A stretch of 60,000 nucleotides of DNA, taken from NCBI GenBank assembly GCA_949358305.1, contig OX442321.1, forward strand, positions 5,545,605 through 5,605,604, read 5' to 3'. Origin of the DNA: Strigamia acuminata (Eukaryota > Arthropoda > Chilopoda > Geophilomorpha > Linotaeniidae). Both the position numbers and the translations under genes were made by a program. The notes below the pieces were generated by a model that made no database searches, was not told the origin of the DNA, and saw only the letters and a program-made list of their open reading frames with translations. This document shows positions 9,429 to 18,599 of the stretch, piece after piece; position 1 is the stretch's first letter, and the number at the start of each line of letters is the position of its first letter.

Positions 9429-12400
9429 TGCACGGCTTCAGTGAGGGCGTCCACCAACTTTTCAATGTCCATTTTTGGTGCAGACTGCTTTTTTGGTTGT
9501 GGGCACTGTCTTGCCCAATGTCCTAATGCACCGCAGTTATGACAAGGTGCGTTGTCAGGCGTCATCCTTGGTGTAGTAGCTGTTTCTACACTTCCTTCAC
9601 TTTTAACTGATGCAGTCGTTACTTGACTATTGCTTTCAGTTTCCTGTGATTGAGTTTTAGCTGGAAATTCCAGTGAAAAAGTCTTTGGCGTATGACTTTG
9701 ACCTTCTTTGGTGTCACTAGAGACTGTTGACTTTGGTTGCATTGGCGGCTTGTATTTGGCCGTTGTCGCATTATTTTTAGCGTAAAATGCGTTTGTTGCC
9801 TCAACCAGAGTCTCAATATGTTCGTCAGTCAATTCCATAGAGATTATTTGGTTACTTGCCATATCTCTTTGATCATCAACTTCCTGTACCCATCTAGCTG
9901 TGGGTCTAGTTGGAATTTTTGGAGGAGGGTGAGGAGTTGGTTCATTATCTTTGCCGCGCTGAAATGTGACTTCCTTGCGAGGCATGGTGAATAGTGATCG
10001 AGGTTGCATCACTTTCGTACCTCCTCTAGCAAAGTTTGCTTGACGTCGCAGCAACTCCTCTTGTCCCCTTTGCTCCTCCGGTGGCAAATCTTTGATGTAA
10101 CGGTCGTCAATGTACATCTGATTTGTCCTCATAAATTCAGCCAATTTCTCAAAAGAATTCGCCAAAGGTGCTTTGACCATTGACAACACTTTCTCTGAGA
10201 ATTCCGTTAAACCTCGACGGAATTGGCGATCAGCTGAAAAGTCATCAACATTGTATGGTAATTGATCAAGTAATTCCTCCGTCCTTCGCAAATACGAGCG
10301 GAGATCTTCACCTAACATTTGTTTCAAGTTATCCCAATTATGGTACAAAGTTGCATTTGATTCTCCATATTCTTTCATGAAAGCACGCACAAATTCGTTC
10401 CATGATGCAAATGAGCGACTATAGAACCATTTTGCCGCACCACCAGTCAGAATTTTGGGAATAATCTTGTCTAATGTGGTTCTCGGGTCAATGCCGTGAC
10501 TTCTTGCAATTTGCATTACGTCATCAAAAAATTGAGTTCCGGCTTGCCAAGTTCCATCAAACGGGTCTGGTGTTATTCTATCCCATTTTATTTGACTTGG
10601 GTCAGTAACTGTGTGTGACCAATTTCCAGCACAATATTTTCTAATTCTTTTTTGCAAAACCTCTTCCATCTCTTGAGCTTTGGATGGAATTCTTGCTAAA
10701 CGTTCATCAATTTGACTATTAATGAATTCTCGCCACTGTGCAGGAGTCATTTGAGGTGCATTAGCTTCACCAGCAGGTGTTCTATGCTCATCTGAACGAT
10801 ATTCGGATCTGTGTTGACGATCTCCGAAATTTTGTGAATAATTTCCTTCATTTCGTGAATAATTTCCTTCATTTCGTCGGAAATATTCCGAATCCGAATA
10901 TTTTCGCTCGTCTCTTTCGTTTTGTGTGCCTCCTGGTGGTGGACTATTGCGGCTTCTTTGCCGTTCATTATGACGAGAGTATCTGTCTTGATGAGAATCA
11001 CTTCTTTGGCGCGACTCATCACGCTGTCTCGAGTTACTTCTCTGTTGTGATCGATCTCTGTAATTTGGATCGTCCCCTTGACGTTCGTCATTCGTGTAAT
11101 AACGCTGATCGTTATATTGATAACGTTGATCTCTTTCATTCGGGTTATTACGAGATGACAAATAGTGGTCACGTTGTTGATGTGAAACGTCATCCCGACG
11201 CCTATCTCGGGTTTCATAACGGCGATCCCTTTCTGGGAATTCTTGTGTTGGGACTACTTGGTCACCTTGTGAGGGATAATGCTCAGTCTGGCGCCTTCCC
11301 TCATTTCGTTGTGAAAGGTGGCGTTCATCCACATCTTGACTTGACGCGAAAGGATTTGCTGAAGCGCCTTGTTCTTGTTTTCCATCGTCTGTATTTTTTA
11401 ATTTGTTCGAATCGTCTTCCCAAGGGCGAAAGGTTCTGTTGGATTTCGGATTTTTCGATTGTTCGAAATTTGACGCACCAATTTGGTGTTGGTCATATTT
11501 TCCTGGCCAATCTCCTGCGTACACGTCGCGTGAACGTTCATTTTGTCCTTTCGTCGCTGGAATTGTGACGGTTTCCGGTTGCAAATTAACTTCTGTTGTC
11601 TTGGTTCTGTGTTGAGTGGTCTGTCCTTGATTGTTGGGACAATGTTGAGCACTCCACTGGTCAATGACTTCAAATAAATTCCTAGTTGGTGACGATAGCA
11701 ATTTTTTACTTGCTGAATCTTCTTCAGCACTTTCCCTCCCTCTTTTGGACGAAGTCCCAAAAGAATCAGTCCTTTTCTGTCCAGTATCTGCTGGACGCGA
11801 GCTTCTCTGCGGCTCCACAGCTCTTGGATAATTGATGTGGGCGAGATACTTCATATCTTCTAGCTCCTTGCGCATCCGCTCGGCATCTTCTTGCGCTTGC
11901 AGAGTTGCTTGACGAAGACGGACATTTTCATCTTGAACTGCGGTCTCCATTGCCTTTTCTCTTGCAAACAAAGCTTGTTGCCGAGTGTCCAAGCGCACTT
12001 TAAAAGCTTCCATTTGGTCTTTTTCTTGTTGTAGTCGGTTCTCTTTCTGCTTCGTAACAAGCTCCAATTCCAATTTGGAATTTTTGAATTGGCATTCCTC
12101 CAACCTCATTTGTTTCATGAGTTGGTACTCCTCTGAGCCAGCTATTCGAATGTCATCTTCACGTGCTTGTATTGCTGCCACTCGCTCTGCTGCTTCTTCA
12201 TCCGTAATTGGGCCGCCTGCCAGATATTTCAGCTGCGCTTCCGTCAAACTGGTAGCTGCTGCTTGCATTAGATCGTGAATGCGTTGGCGGACCTTTTCCA
12301 ATCTTTCCTGGGTCGGAGTACTGGTTCCAGACGTAACAGCGCTAATGTCCCTACTCCTGGACGCGGCAATACGGTGCGCTTTCAATAATTGACCCCTTTT

Positions 12401-12706
12401 TTTGGCCACAACTAGCAACTCTTCGCGTGATAAATGCGATAAGTCGGCCTTCAAACTGGCAGTAGAACTAACATTCTCTGCTATCGACGTGGGAGAGGGT
12501 GGACGTGACACAAGTTGGCGCACAACGTCATTTGTCGCAGGCCAAAAGTCCTGACTGAGCGGATTTGGCGTTCTTCCGCCGTCGGCTGACCGTGACGACG
12601 ATCGCGAGCGTGTGTCGTGATGGTCTTCCGTTGCTCCGTCTGTTCGTCTGGCTTTACGCGTCGGGCCCTTTCCTCTTCTACTGTCTCTTTCTTGATCCAT
12701 GGTCAA
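9401..12706 (-). CDS. gag: Ty3/gypsy Gag, 1101 aa
   Basis: Structural protein of the element's particle. It is about twice the usual length. Seen from N to C: a Ser/Arg-rich start; a predicted coiled coil (about 200-290, rich in Q, E, K); a long hydrophilic tract very rich in R, D, Q, Y and S (about 440-680) with short repeats such as RRNEGNYS; a retrotransposon-Gag-like core (about 700-900) with W and L positions typical of that domain; and a single CCHC zinc knuckle CHNCGALGHWARQC near residue 1060. It ends with the slippery codons and a TAA inside the frameshift hairpin. The ATG at 12706 is the first in frame, about 126 bases after the LTR. The RD/SR-rich insert is what makes this Gag long; its role is unknown. 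Confidence 0.92.
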   Translation of the reverse strand: MTMDQERDSRRGKGPTRKARRTDGATEDHHDTRSRSSSRSADGGRTPNPLSQDFWPATNDVVRQLVSRPPSPTSIAENVSSTASLKADLSHLSREELLVVAKKRGQLLKAHRIAASRSRDISAVTSGTSTPTQERLEKVRQRIHDLMQAAATSLTEAQLKYLAGGPITDEEAAERVAAIQAREDDIRIAGSEEYQLMKQMRLEECQFKNSKLELELVTKQKENRLQQEKDQMEAFKVRLDTRQQALFAREKAMETAVQDENVRLRQATLQAQEDAERMRKELEDMKYLAHINYPRAVEPQRSSRPADTGQKRTDSFGTSSKRGRESAEEDSASKKLLSSPTRNLFEVIDQWSAQHCPNNQGQTTQHRTKTTEVNLQPETVTIPATKGQNERSRDVYAGDWPGKYDQHQIGASNFEQSKNPKSNRTFRPWEDDSNKLKNTDDGKQEQGASANPFASSQDVDERHLSQRNEGRRQTEHYPSQGDQVVPTQEFPERDRRYETRDRRRDDVSHQQRDHYLSSRNNPNERDQRYQYNDQRYYTNDERQGDDPNYRDRSQQRSNSRQRDESRQRSDSHQDRYSRHNERQRSRNSPPPGGTQNERDERKYSDSEYFRRNEGNYSRNEGNYSQNFGDRQHRSEYRSDEHRTPAGEANAPQMTPAQWREFINSQIDERLARIPSKAQEMEEVLQKRIRKYCAGNWSHTVTDPSQIKWDRITPDPFDGTWQAGTQFFDDVMQIARSHGIDPRTTLDKIIPKILTGGAAKWFYSRSFASWNEFVRAFMKEYGESNATLYHNWDNLKQMLGEDLRSYLRRTEELLDQLPYNVDDFSADRQFRRGLTEFSEKVLSMVKAPLANSFEKLAEFMRTNQMYIDDRYIKDLPPEEQRGQEELLRRQANFARGGTKVMQPRSLFTMPRKEVTFQRGKDNEPTPHPPPKIPTRPTARWVQEVDDQRDMASNQIISMELTDEHIETLVEATNAFYAKNNATTAKYKPPMQPKSTVSSDTKEGQSHTPKTFSLEFPAKTQSQETESNSQVTTASVKSEGSVETATTPRMTPDNAPCHNCGALGHWARQCPQPKKQSAPKMDIEKLVDALTEAVQKNLRARDQ

Positions 12707-12812
12707 TTAAAAAGAGTGAAGACAGAAACAGACTTAATACTAACAAGATTTTACAAAAAAAAATTCTGGAGGTCCCTAGAATTTTACACAAAATGCAAAT
12801 CCACTTAAGGTT

Positions 12813-12830
12813 CAAAAGGACAGGCCCCCA
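12813..12830 (-). other. Candidate primer binding site
   Basis: Element-sense TGGGGGCCTGTCCTTTTG starts two bases after the LTR end (CTACA at 12833). TGG just inside the 5' LTR is the normal position for pairing with the CCA end of a tRNA. I could not assign the tRNA. Confidence 0.6.
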
Positions 12831-12832
12831 AG

Positions 12833-14265
12833 TGTAGTGAACCGGAATCTTATTACTAAAACTGACTCACTAAGGATTGCCGTTTATAGGACTTACAAAA
12901 CTCACTATCACTAAAATTTATATTTAGTCTAATTGGCCTAAGTGAATTTAACTAACTAACTAATTTCAAAGAATACAAATGTTTTTCTCTTTTAAAAACT
13001 CCCAATAGAGATTTATTCTTAGTCTTGAATAAATCACAAAACTACAAATAATAATCGAAATTACACAGCTTACTTAACTTTACGTTTTACCGTTAATATA
13101 ATCAAAATACTAAACAAAATACTTATCGAAATTAGGAAAATAGGAATAAAATAAAGAAGATGGCGGCGACGGCGCTGGTTTTCCGTCCTCGACGCTGTTT
13201 CGTTCCTCTCCAAATCCTGCGACGGCTGGGCGCTGGATTTCCTCCTTCTTGACTCCGTCTCGTTGGTGGAACGTTCTCGTACGCCGACGGAACGTTTTCC
13301 CGACGTTTTCTTCAAACGCGACGTCTCACAAACGTCCGCACTCCCACGACTAAATCACCTCGATAAACGATTACCCACACGACTCGGGTCTCTGCTCGGC
13401 ACGACGGCGCGACAGACGACCGTGACGGTGGCGAAAACGTCTCGGTTACGTTACACAAATCCAACTTGGACGACACCCACGACTCGGATCTCACTCGGCA
13501 CGCCGGCACGAGTGACGACCTTGACGGCGGGTCGCCAAACTTGGCAAAATACAAATATCTCGTCGCCTGTTTAGCGACAAGAAAGAAATCTCACAACAAC
13601 AAGCAGGTTGTTGCAAGAAACGGGCTCTCGTGATAACAATGTGGTTATCACAAGAAAATATCTCGTAATAGTGGGTTCACTATTACAAGAAAATGATGAG
13701 TCTTAAAAATCTTGGCAAATTAGCCACAAAATCACAGCAGAGTTTTCAGGTTTTTCTGGATGCAATTTCACGTGGTGGTTTCAACAAGGTTTTCAAAGTA
13801 AGACTGAAGTGTTTCTGCTAAATTTCCTTATTAGCAGGAAACACTTCCTGTATTGCTTAGCTTGTGGGTGGGTTGCCCTGGCAACCTCCCGCTCAGCTGT
13901 TTTCTGCAGACAGGCAGAGTTCTAAAAATAGCTACTAATTACTCAATTATGCTGCTGTCATTTTGTGGCACAAAATAATAATAAAACTGCCAATTTTGGC
14001 AACTTTCAAGACTCAAAATAAATTCAACTGGTTTATAATTCAAATGCATATATTTTATTCGGTTTTCATACAAAATAATGACCTTGAACTCGAATTAACT
14101 TATTTCGAGATAAAAATGCAAAATAATAATAAAATAAAGCAAACTTTTGCTAAATGCACTAAATAAATAAAATTCGGAATTGTTTATTTCCTTTTGCTCG
14201 AAATTGTCTTGTTTCCGAAGCAATAAAATAAAACATAATTTCCCGGTGGCACCCGGGCCACCGCA
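12833..14265 (-). repeat. 5' LTR of the large Ty3 element (1433 bp)
   Basis: It starts TGCGGTGG (at 14265) and ends CTACA (at 12833) in element sense, so it has TG...CA ends. It holds a GC-richer part with many ACGT cores (about 13269-13345), a 90-bp direct duplication (about 13383-13440 and 13474-13533), the four-hairpin array (13562-13692) and further inverted repeats to 14263. Several element-sense AATAAA motifs lie in the AT-rich part near the element start. Confidence 0.93.
13562..13692 (-). repeat. Array of four hairpins with constant flanks (5' LTR copy)
   Basis: Second copy of the array at 347-477, shifted by 13215. It lies in the middle of the LTR; whether it falls in the RNA leader depends on a transcription start I cannot place. 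Confidence 0.85.
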
Positions 14266-14454
14266 ACGTTAATTCAGGTTCGATTTCCAAAGGTTGATTG
14301 GTTTCATAAACACGGGATTAACATTTCCGCGAATTTCTCAGCAAGTTTGTATTTCTTTGAAAAATGATCCATTTATTTTCTTGCTGTTGTTTGGCGTCAC
14401 TTTAGGCTTACGATAGGCCTAGTTCGAAATGTATTTTCTTCTGTATTTATTCAG

Positions 14455-14847
14455 TTATGTGGCGGTTGAGTATTTATTTGGCAAGAATATTATTTGATGT
14501 GCTTTTTGGAGCTGTTTGCTGGTATTTGGTGCTTTTTCAAAGTTTGGTTTGAATTTTTCATTTGAAATTGAATTTTTGTCTGTCACGAATGGTAATGGCA
14601 TTCTAAGCCCAGTTTGTTCCATTTTTTCTGTGCATTTACAATACACATTGAAATTAACTCTTAGGAGTGCATATATTTGCAAATGTGCAATTTGCAAAAC
14701 CTCTTTCTCCACATCAGACTGAATTGAAAATTGTTTGCCATCCATTATTTCAACAACTCTTGAACATCCTTTGTACTTGCTCCAGGTTTTGTGACCATTT
14801 TGTGCCAGTGTTACATTGAACCTATCCACAAGTGAATTTGGGCTCAT
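14455..14847 (-). CDS. Unknown 130-aa ORF of the repeat module
   Basis: Intact ORF with ATG at 14847. I do not recognise it. A central motif KYKGCSRVVEIMDGKQF recurs, mutated, in at least two other places: around 20050-20200 (KGCARVVEIINGKQF) and 22130-22270 (one stop in the motif). The frame stays open for about 20 codons upstream of the ATG, so this may be the last exon of a longer gene. Cys and Lys are frequent; there is no membrane segment. Keeping the same motif in diverged copies suggests a once-functional protein domain in a repeat family. An identical copy is at 44052-44444. Confidence 0.45.
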   Translation of the reverse strand: MSPNSLVDRFNVTLAQNGHKTWSKYKGCSRVVEIMDGKQFSIQSDVEKEVLQIAHLQIYALLRVNFNVYCKCTEKMEQTGLRMPLPFVTDKNSISNEKFKPNFEKAPNTSKQLQKAHQIIFLPNKYSTAT

Positions 14848-15111
14848 TAATGGGTCCCATTTGTCTTGGTGCCCTGTGCAGCTCTTGATCCTACCATAGT
14901 ATTGTATCTAATATGGACCCAGAAGTCTTTGCCACCACAAACATTCATTTATTGCTGCCTGTGGTTATTTATGCCATTACATTCTACATACCTTCTACTA
15001 GTTTGAACAGTTTATTGGAGCTTTGCATGTCTGACATGATATTTCTTTAATCAAACCAGCAATTCATTTTTTTTGGTTATTTTCGAGTGGTTGTAGTAAT
15101 TTCAAGTCGTT

Positions 15112-15255
15112 TTGGATGTGTTTTGATGGCTTTCCATCTAAATGCAGCAAAAGGTGTAATGAATGCTGTTCTATCCCTATATTTGTCTCTCTTTGCTTAT
15201 CAGAAACTATCTTCAAACCTCTATATCTATCCTATCGTGATCCAAATCTGAATCT
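15112..15255. repeat. Dispersed 145-bp block
   Basis: A block running from tttggatgtgttttgatggc to ccaaatctgaatctggctt occurs here and at 16762-16903, 22545-22690, 44709-44852 and 46359-46500. Shorter remnants lie near 19815-19900 and 23035-23115. It lies beside or inside the small coding exons, so it behaves like an inserted short repeat or a shared UTR. I see no poly-A tail or clear inverted ends. Confidence 0.7.
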
Positions 15256-15489
15256 GGCTTCAACTTATTTATATTCAGTGTTGGTTTTTAATTAATGTTT
15301 CTACCTAAAAAGTCCAATAACAAACTTGTTGTGTGTATACACACAAAGACAGTGCTTTAGATAAACACTATTCTTATTTGATGATTTGTGTATACATAGA
15401 AACTGATCGCAAATCCAAAGTACACGGTACAATGTCACTATATTCTTCTGTTTCATTTCTTATACCTTTCCTTATGAAGTATTACTTAC

Positions 15490-15571
15490 CTTGATAGGTT
15501 GTAGTAAGTTAATAACACTAGCAGAGCGAAGCCGAACACAGAAAATAGTACGTGCTTCGTAATGGAGGTAA
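15490..15571 (-). CDS. Membrane-spanning exon (module copy 1)
   Basis: An 82-nt exon-like unit with AG before it and a consensus donor (AAG|GTAAGT) after it. It encodes a hydrophobic helix ending GFALLVLLTYYNLSR. A diverged partner with the same splice phases is at 18500-18596, where the helix reads GFALLVFLTYYELSR. Conservation of helix, phase and donor supports an exon. I could not connect it with confidence to a start or stop. Identical copy at 45087-45168. Confidence 0.45.
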
Positions 15572-15659
15572 CTAAATTAAATGGTTAAAAACTTAAAAAT
15601 TTAAAAAAAAAATTAAAACTTCAGTTATTATCTTTATTTCCTTGTTCCGTCGAACTCCG

Positions 15660-15896
15660 CTAAAATTTTAAAATACCGGAAGGCATTTTATTGCATAATA
15701 GAAATAACAAGAGAATTATAATCCCAAAAGCAGTCATTATCATCCACCACCACTGATTATTTAGGTAATGGGCATGCCGAGCCTCATTTCTTTCTCTTAG
15801 GGCTACTCCAAGCCGAGTCTTTTCTAGTTCTCTGATTCGGTCTAAAAGCTGCTGTCTTCTAATTTCCTTAAAAAGGACAAGGTATTTTATTGACAT
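15660..15896 (-). CDS. Small coiled-coil, tail-anchored protein (78 aa)
   Basis: ORF from ATG at 15896. An N-terminal charged helix (RRQQLLDRIRELEKTRL, coiled-coil-like) is followed by a single strongly hydrophobic helix (about residues 47-67) and a short conserved tail KMPSGILKF, the layout of a tail-anchored membrane protein. Exon-like start: an AG acceptor lies at 15867-15868, so the protein may begin in an upstream exon instead. The PSG tail recurs in mutated relatives at 16448-16760 (two in-frame stops) and 24905-25010 (frameshifted). Function unknown. Identical copy at 45257-45493. Confidence 0.5.
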   Translation of the reverse strand: MSIKYLVLFKEIRRQQLLDRIRELEKTRLGVALRERNEARHAHYLNNQWWWMIMTAFGIIILLLFLLCNKMPSGILKF

Positions 15897-16447
15897 GTAC
15901 ACAAGTTAGTTACAAGTGCGTGAGAAACTTAACAAAAGGATAAACACAACAATGATAACTAAGCTTAATTCTAACATCACACAACATAGTATAAATAACA
16001 AAATAATAATAACAGAAGCAGCTATGATAATCCAAGACAAATGGTAATTTTGGTTCTGAGCTCGCTGATGTGTGATTAATCAGCTTAAATCACGTGATTT
16101 CATAAATCTATTTTGCTCAAAACTGTCGAAGTTCTTATACGGAATTAACATGAAAACGTGAAAAATACATTGATTTCTAGGCAGTCGTACATTTTGAAGG
16201 AAAATGGCCGGCAGCACGTCGATTGTTGTCGGCACACTCCACTAAAGATACTCGTAGTTATTTCCAAACAAAGTATCGCCTCTCCAGTTCTAATAATGGG
16301 GGAAGATATTTTAGCCAGTGGCATACAAACTTGTGGCCAGCCAATCTATCACTTACCCGCTTTTAAATGTTAAAAATTTAAAAATTTAGAAAAAATTTTA
16401 AATTTTTAATTATTACCTCAATTAGAACTCTGCTAAAACTTGATATT

Positions 16448-16760
16448 ACCGGAAGGCATTTTGTTCTACAGTATAAGCAACAACATGATAATGATGATAT
16501 AACCAGCAAAGCTTATCTAGAACAACTGCTGATTTTGCTCTTGAGCCTGGTGCAAGGCGCGCTGATCCTGCGTTCTCTCTGTTAAAATGAAATGCTTCCA
16601 GAGGGCCATTTTTTGTATACTATATATAGTAGCTTTGAAATCATCCCTTTGAGTTTCTATTTCCATAATTAGTTGCAAATTCCTTTGATTTCTTCTGTTG
16701 TCTCTCTCTTCAATTGCGTCGACTAGTTTCTTAGCTACATCGCAAGTTACCTTTTCTTGT
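16448..16760 (-). pseudogene. Broken coiled-coil/tail-anchor relative
   Basis: One frame reads through a KLVDAIEERDNRRNQRN helix, a long Gln-rich coiled coil, then a hydrophobic helix and NKMPSG. Two stops interrupt it, just before and just after the hydrophobic helix. It combines the KLVxAI motif of the neighbouring small ORFs with the PSG tail of 15660-15896, which suggests that both motifs once belonged to one protein. Copy at 46045-46357. Confidence 0.45.
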
Positions 16761-16761
16761 A

Positions 16762-16903
16762 ATGGATGTGTTTTGATGGCTTTCCATCTAAATGCAGCAA
16801 AAGGTGTAATGAATGCTGTTCTATCCCTATCTTTGTCTCTCTTTGTCTATCTTCAAACCTCTATAGTTTATCTTATCTTGATCCAAATCTGAATCTGGCT
16901 TAT
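16762..16903. repeat. Dispersed 145-bp block, second copy in the module
   Basis: Same block as 15112-15255. It sits between two KLVxAI-coding stretches and seems to have split them. Confidence 0.65.
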
Positions 16904-17019
16904 TGATAAGCAGGCTTCAACTTATTTATATCCCGTTCGTGTCTTCTGTTGATTGCATTGACTAATTTCATGACTGAATCTGAATTTGCGCTATCTTTCA
17001 ATTGAAGATTGTCGCACAT
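16900..17019 (-). CDS. Small KLVNAI-motif ORF (39 aa)
   Basis: ATG at 17019, with motif DSANSDSVMKLVNAINRR followed by charged residues; the last ten codons run into the dispersed block. A relative at 23164-23313 has IANSYSAVKLVNAIMERENRR, and another is at about 16735. Short amphipathic helix, function unknown. Possibly the first exon of a coiled-coil gene whose rest is displaced by the repeat. Identical copy at 46497-46616. Confidence 0.4.
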   Translation of the reverse strand: MCDNLQLKDSANSDSVMKLVNAINRRHERDINKLKPAYQ

Positions 17020-17098
17020 TTTAGCTAAAAAGAAAATATGTAACAAAATATATAAAAAAAATTGGTGCACGTTGAATTTGTTAGCCGTATTTCTTGTG

Positions 17099-17398
17099 CT
17101 ATTCTTTGTGGGCAGCAACTTGCTGCTCATAAGCTCTAAATTCTTCTGCCTCAGGGGTTAATCCAGTCGCTTGGACATAATTTTGTGATAGAAAAGTCGA
17201 ACGTTTTCGTGCCACTTCTTCAGAAATACCAACCTAAATAACATTTTATTATTATTTTTTGTTCAAAAAAATAAAACTAATGCTTACTGTTTGGTTTGCT
17301 TGGGCCCAAATCTCTTTCTTCCTGGCTCGACTTTGCTGACGTGCATCGCAACGGGCGTTTAAAATAACACCGTTATCCTCCGGTGTGTAGGAATGGTT
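17099..17398 (-). pseudogene. Gene B: small SANT/Myb-like protein, 5' end lost (copy 1)
   Basis: Two exons (17288-17398 and 17099-17233) are joined in frame across a 54-nt GT-AG intron. The first has HSYTPEDNGVILNAR and a W; the second has VGISEEVARKRSTFL and ends AAHKE then a stop. Spacing of aromatic, Trp and Arg residues resembles a SANT/Myb-like helix-turn-helix, but this is a weak likeness. An in-frame TAG sits directly before the first exon. The diverged copy at 24115-24660 keeps an extra upstream exon (KEIEHQLSELIERQ) at this position, so copies 1 and 2 have lost it by deletion. Identical copy at 46696-46995. Confidence 0.5.
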
Positions 17399-17820
17399 CT
17401 ATCTCTTTTAATACATATCTTAAAGGTAACAAAATAAATGAATAAATCCTTACTTCAGGACATAATTAAAAACAGAAATGAAAAATATTGATTCAATTTT
17501 GGGTACCATTCAGATTTCAAAAATGACCCAATTAAATTAAAAATTTTAAAAACAAATATAAAATAACAAACATTAACTTTACTGCTAAAAATAAATAAAA
17601 ACTAAAAGTAAAAACGCCAGTAGAACAAATCCAAACAAGGAAATAGCATGAACACCCACATGGGGTTAACAATTTGAAAATTTATTTTATTTTTTTTAAA
17701 GTTTATAAAACATAAAAACAAACACATGCTTTGAAAAACGAATCTGCAGGTTGTCCATCTCACAAATGCCTATTTGAGCAAAAGATTTAAAAAATTAAAA
17801 AAAAAATGAATTACTGTGTT

Positions 17821-18287
17821 CTAACCAAACCCAAAACCAAAATGTTTTTGCCCATCTGACCCAGAATCGTTTTGCTCATGACGATAATGGTCAGTGATGC
17901 CATGATCTATCCCAGTGGTTGGCAACTCATAGAACCAAATTCGTTCAAATTGCTTTTTCAGATCTTTGACTGTGCAGTCTGCAAACTAAAACATAAATTT
18001 AAAAATAAAAAAATAAAAATAAATGTATTTGAACCAATCTCCTCCAGCGATCATTCTGAATAGCAGTAATGCTATTGCGGTAGAGAGAATTGTACAATTT
18101 TCGGCTGCATTAAACGTATGCTTTGGCAAGAATATTCTAAAATAAATTTACAAAATTTAAATCAATTTCCTTAATATTTTTTTTATTTAATACTTGTCGA
18201 GAGTATAATAAATGGCTGTTGCGCTTGCACAGACAAGAAATCCATCTGCGAGTAGAGAAATTACAACCACTTTCACTGAAACAAGGA
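17821..18287 (-). pseudogene. Gene A, broken copy (copy 1)
   Basis: Counterpart of the intact three-exon gene at 47418-47912. Here the start ATG is GTG, a 13-bp deletion shifts the frame in exon 2, and a 27-bp deletion removes the exon 2 donor. The last exon is still open. These defects lie to the right of the point where the two module copies stop being identical. Confidence 0.6.
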
Positions 18288-18499
18288 TGTGAGAAGAGAG
18301 GAAACAGAATATTGTATTGTTCTCACATTGTCTAATAACAAACTTGTTGTATATATAAACACAAAGACAGTGCTTTAGATAAACACTTTATTTTTATTTG
18401 ATGATTTGTATATACATAGAAACTGATCGCAAATCCAAAGTACAATGACTATATTCTTCTGGTTCATTTCTTATACCTTTCCTTACTAGTATTACTTAC

Positions 18500-18596
18500 C
18501 TTGATAGTTCATAGTAAGTTAAAAACACCAGTAGAGCGAATCCCGTTAAGACAAACAGTGCGAACGTCGACGTTGGGAATTTTATATAGAGATAAG
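18500..18596 (-). CDS. Membrane-spanning exon, diverged relative
   Basis: A 97-nt exon-like unit, AG before and AAG|GTAAGT after, encoding a hydrophobic helix that ends GFALLVFLTYYELSR. Same phase as 15490-15571. The flanking intron sequence (18340-18499) is about 90 percent like 15320-15489, so this is a second, older copy of that part of the module. Confidence 0.4.
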
Positions 18597-18599
18597 CTG

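Larger units (their letters stand above)
1..14265 (-). mobile_element. Large Ty3/gypsy-type LTR retrotransposon (3' LTR cut by window edge)
   Basis: The order on the minus strand is 5' LTR (12833-14265), primer site, gag, pol, a third ORF, polypurine tract and 3' LTR (1050 running off the left edge). The internal part is about 11.8 kb and each LTR about 1.43 kb, so the full element would be about 14.6 kb, roughly double a usual Ty3 element. The part of the 3' LTR in view matches the 5' LTR with no difference that I could see, which suggests a recent insertion. The right flank starts acgtt; the second copy of the target duplication would lie left of the window and cannot be checked. The uninterrupted insertion site exists at 43862/43863, in the second copy of the host module. 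Confidence 0.93.
14266..17871. repeat. Module copy 1: 3.6-kb duplication of 43863-47468
   Basis: Every stretch that I compared is identical to 43863-47468 (offset 29597). The match starts at the very base where the Ty3 LTR ends. At 17871/47468 perfect identity stops abruptly and is replaced by sequence with several substitutions and 13-bp and 27-bp deletions per few hundred bases. The module carries the small minus-strand genes listed below. Confidence 0.9.

Noticed and set aside
10777-11568. 263-codon plus-strand frame
   Set aside because: It is antisense to the repetitive Arg/Asp-rich tract of gag and mirrors its composition; no motif.
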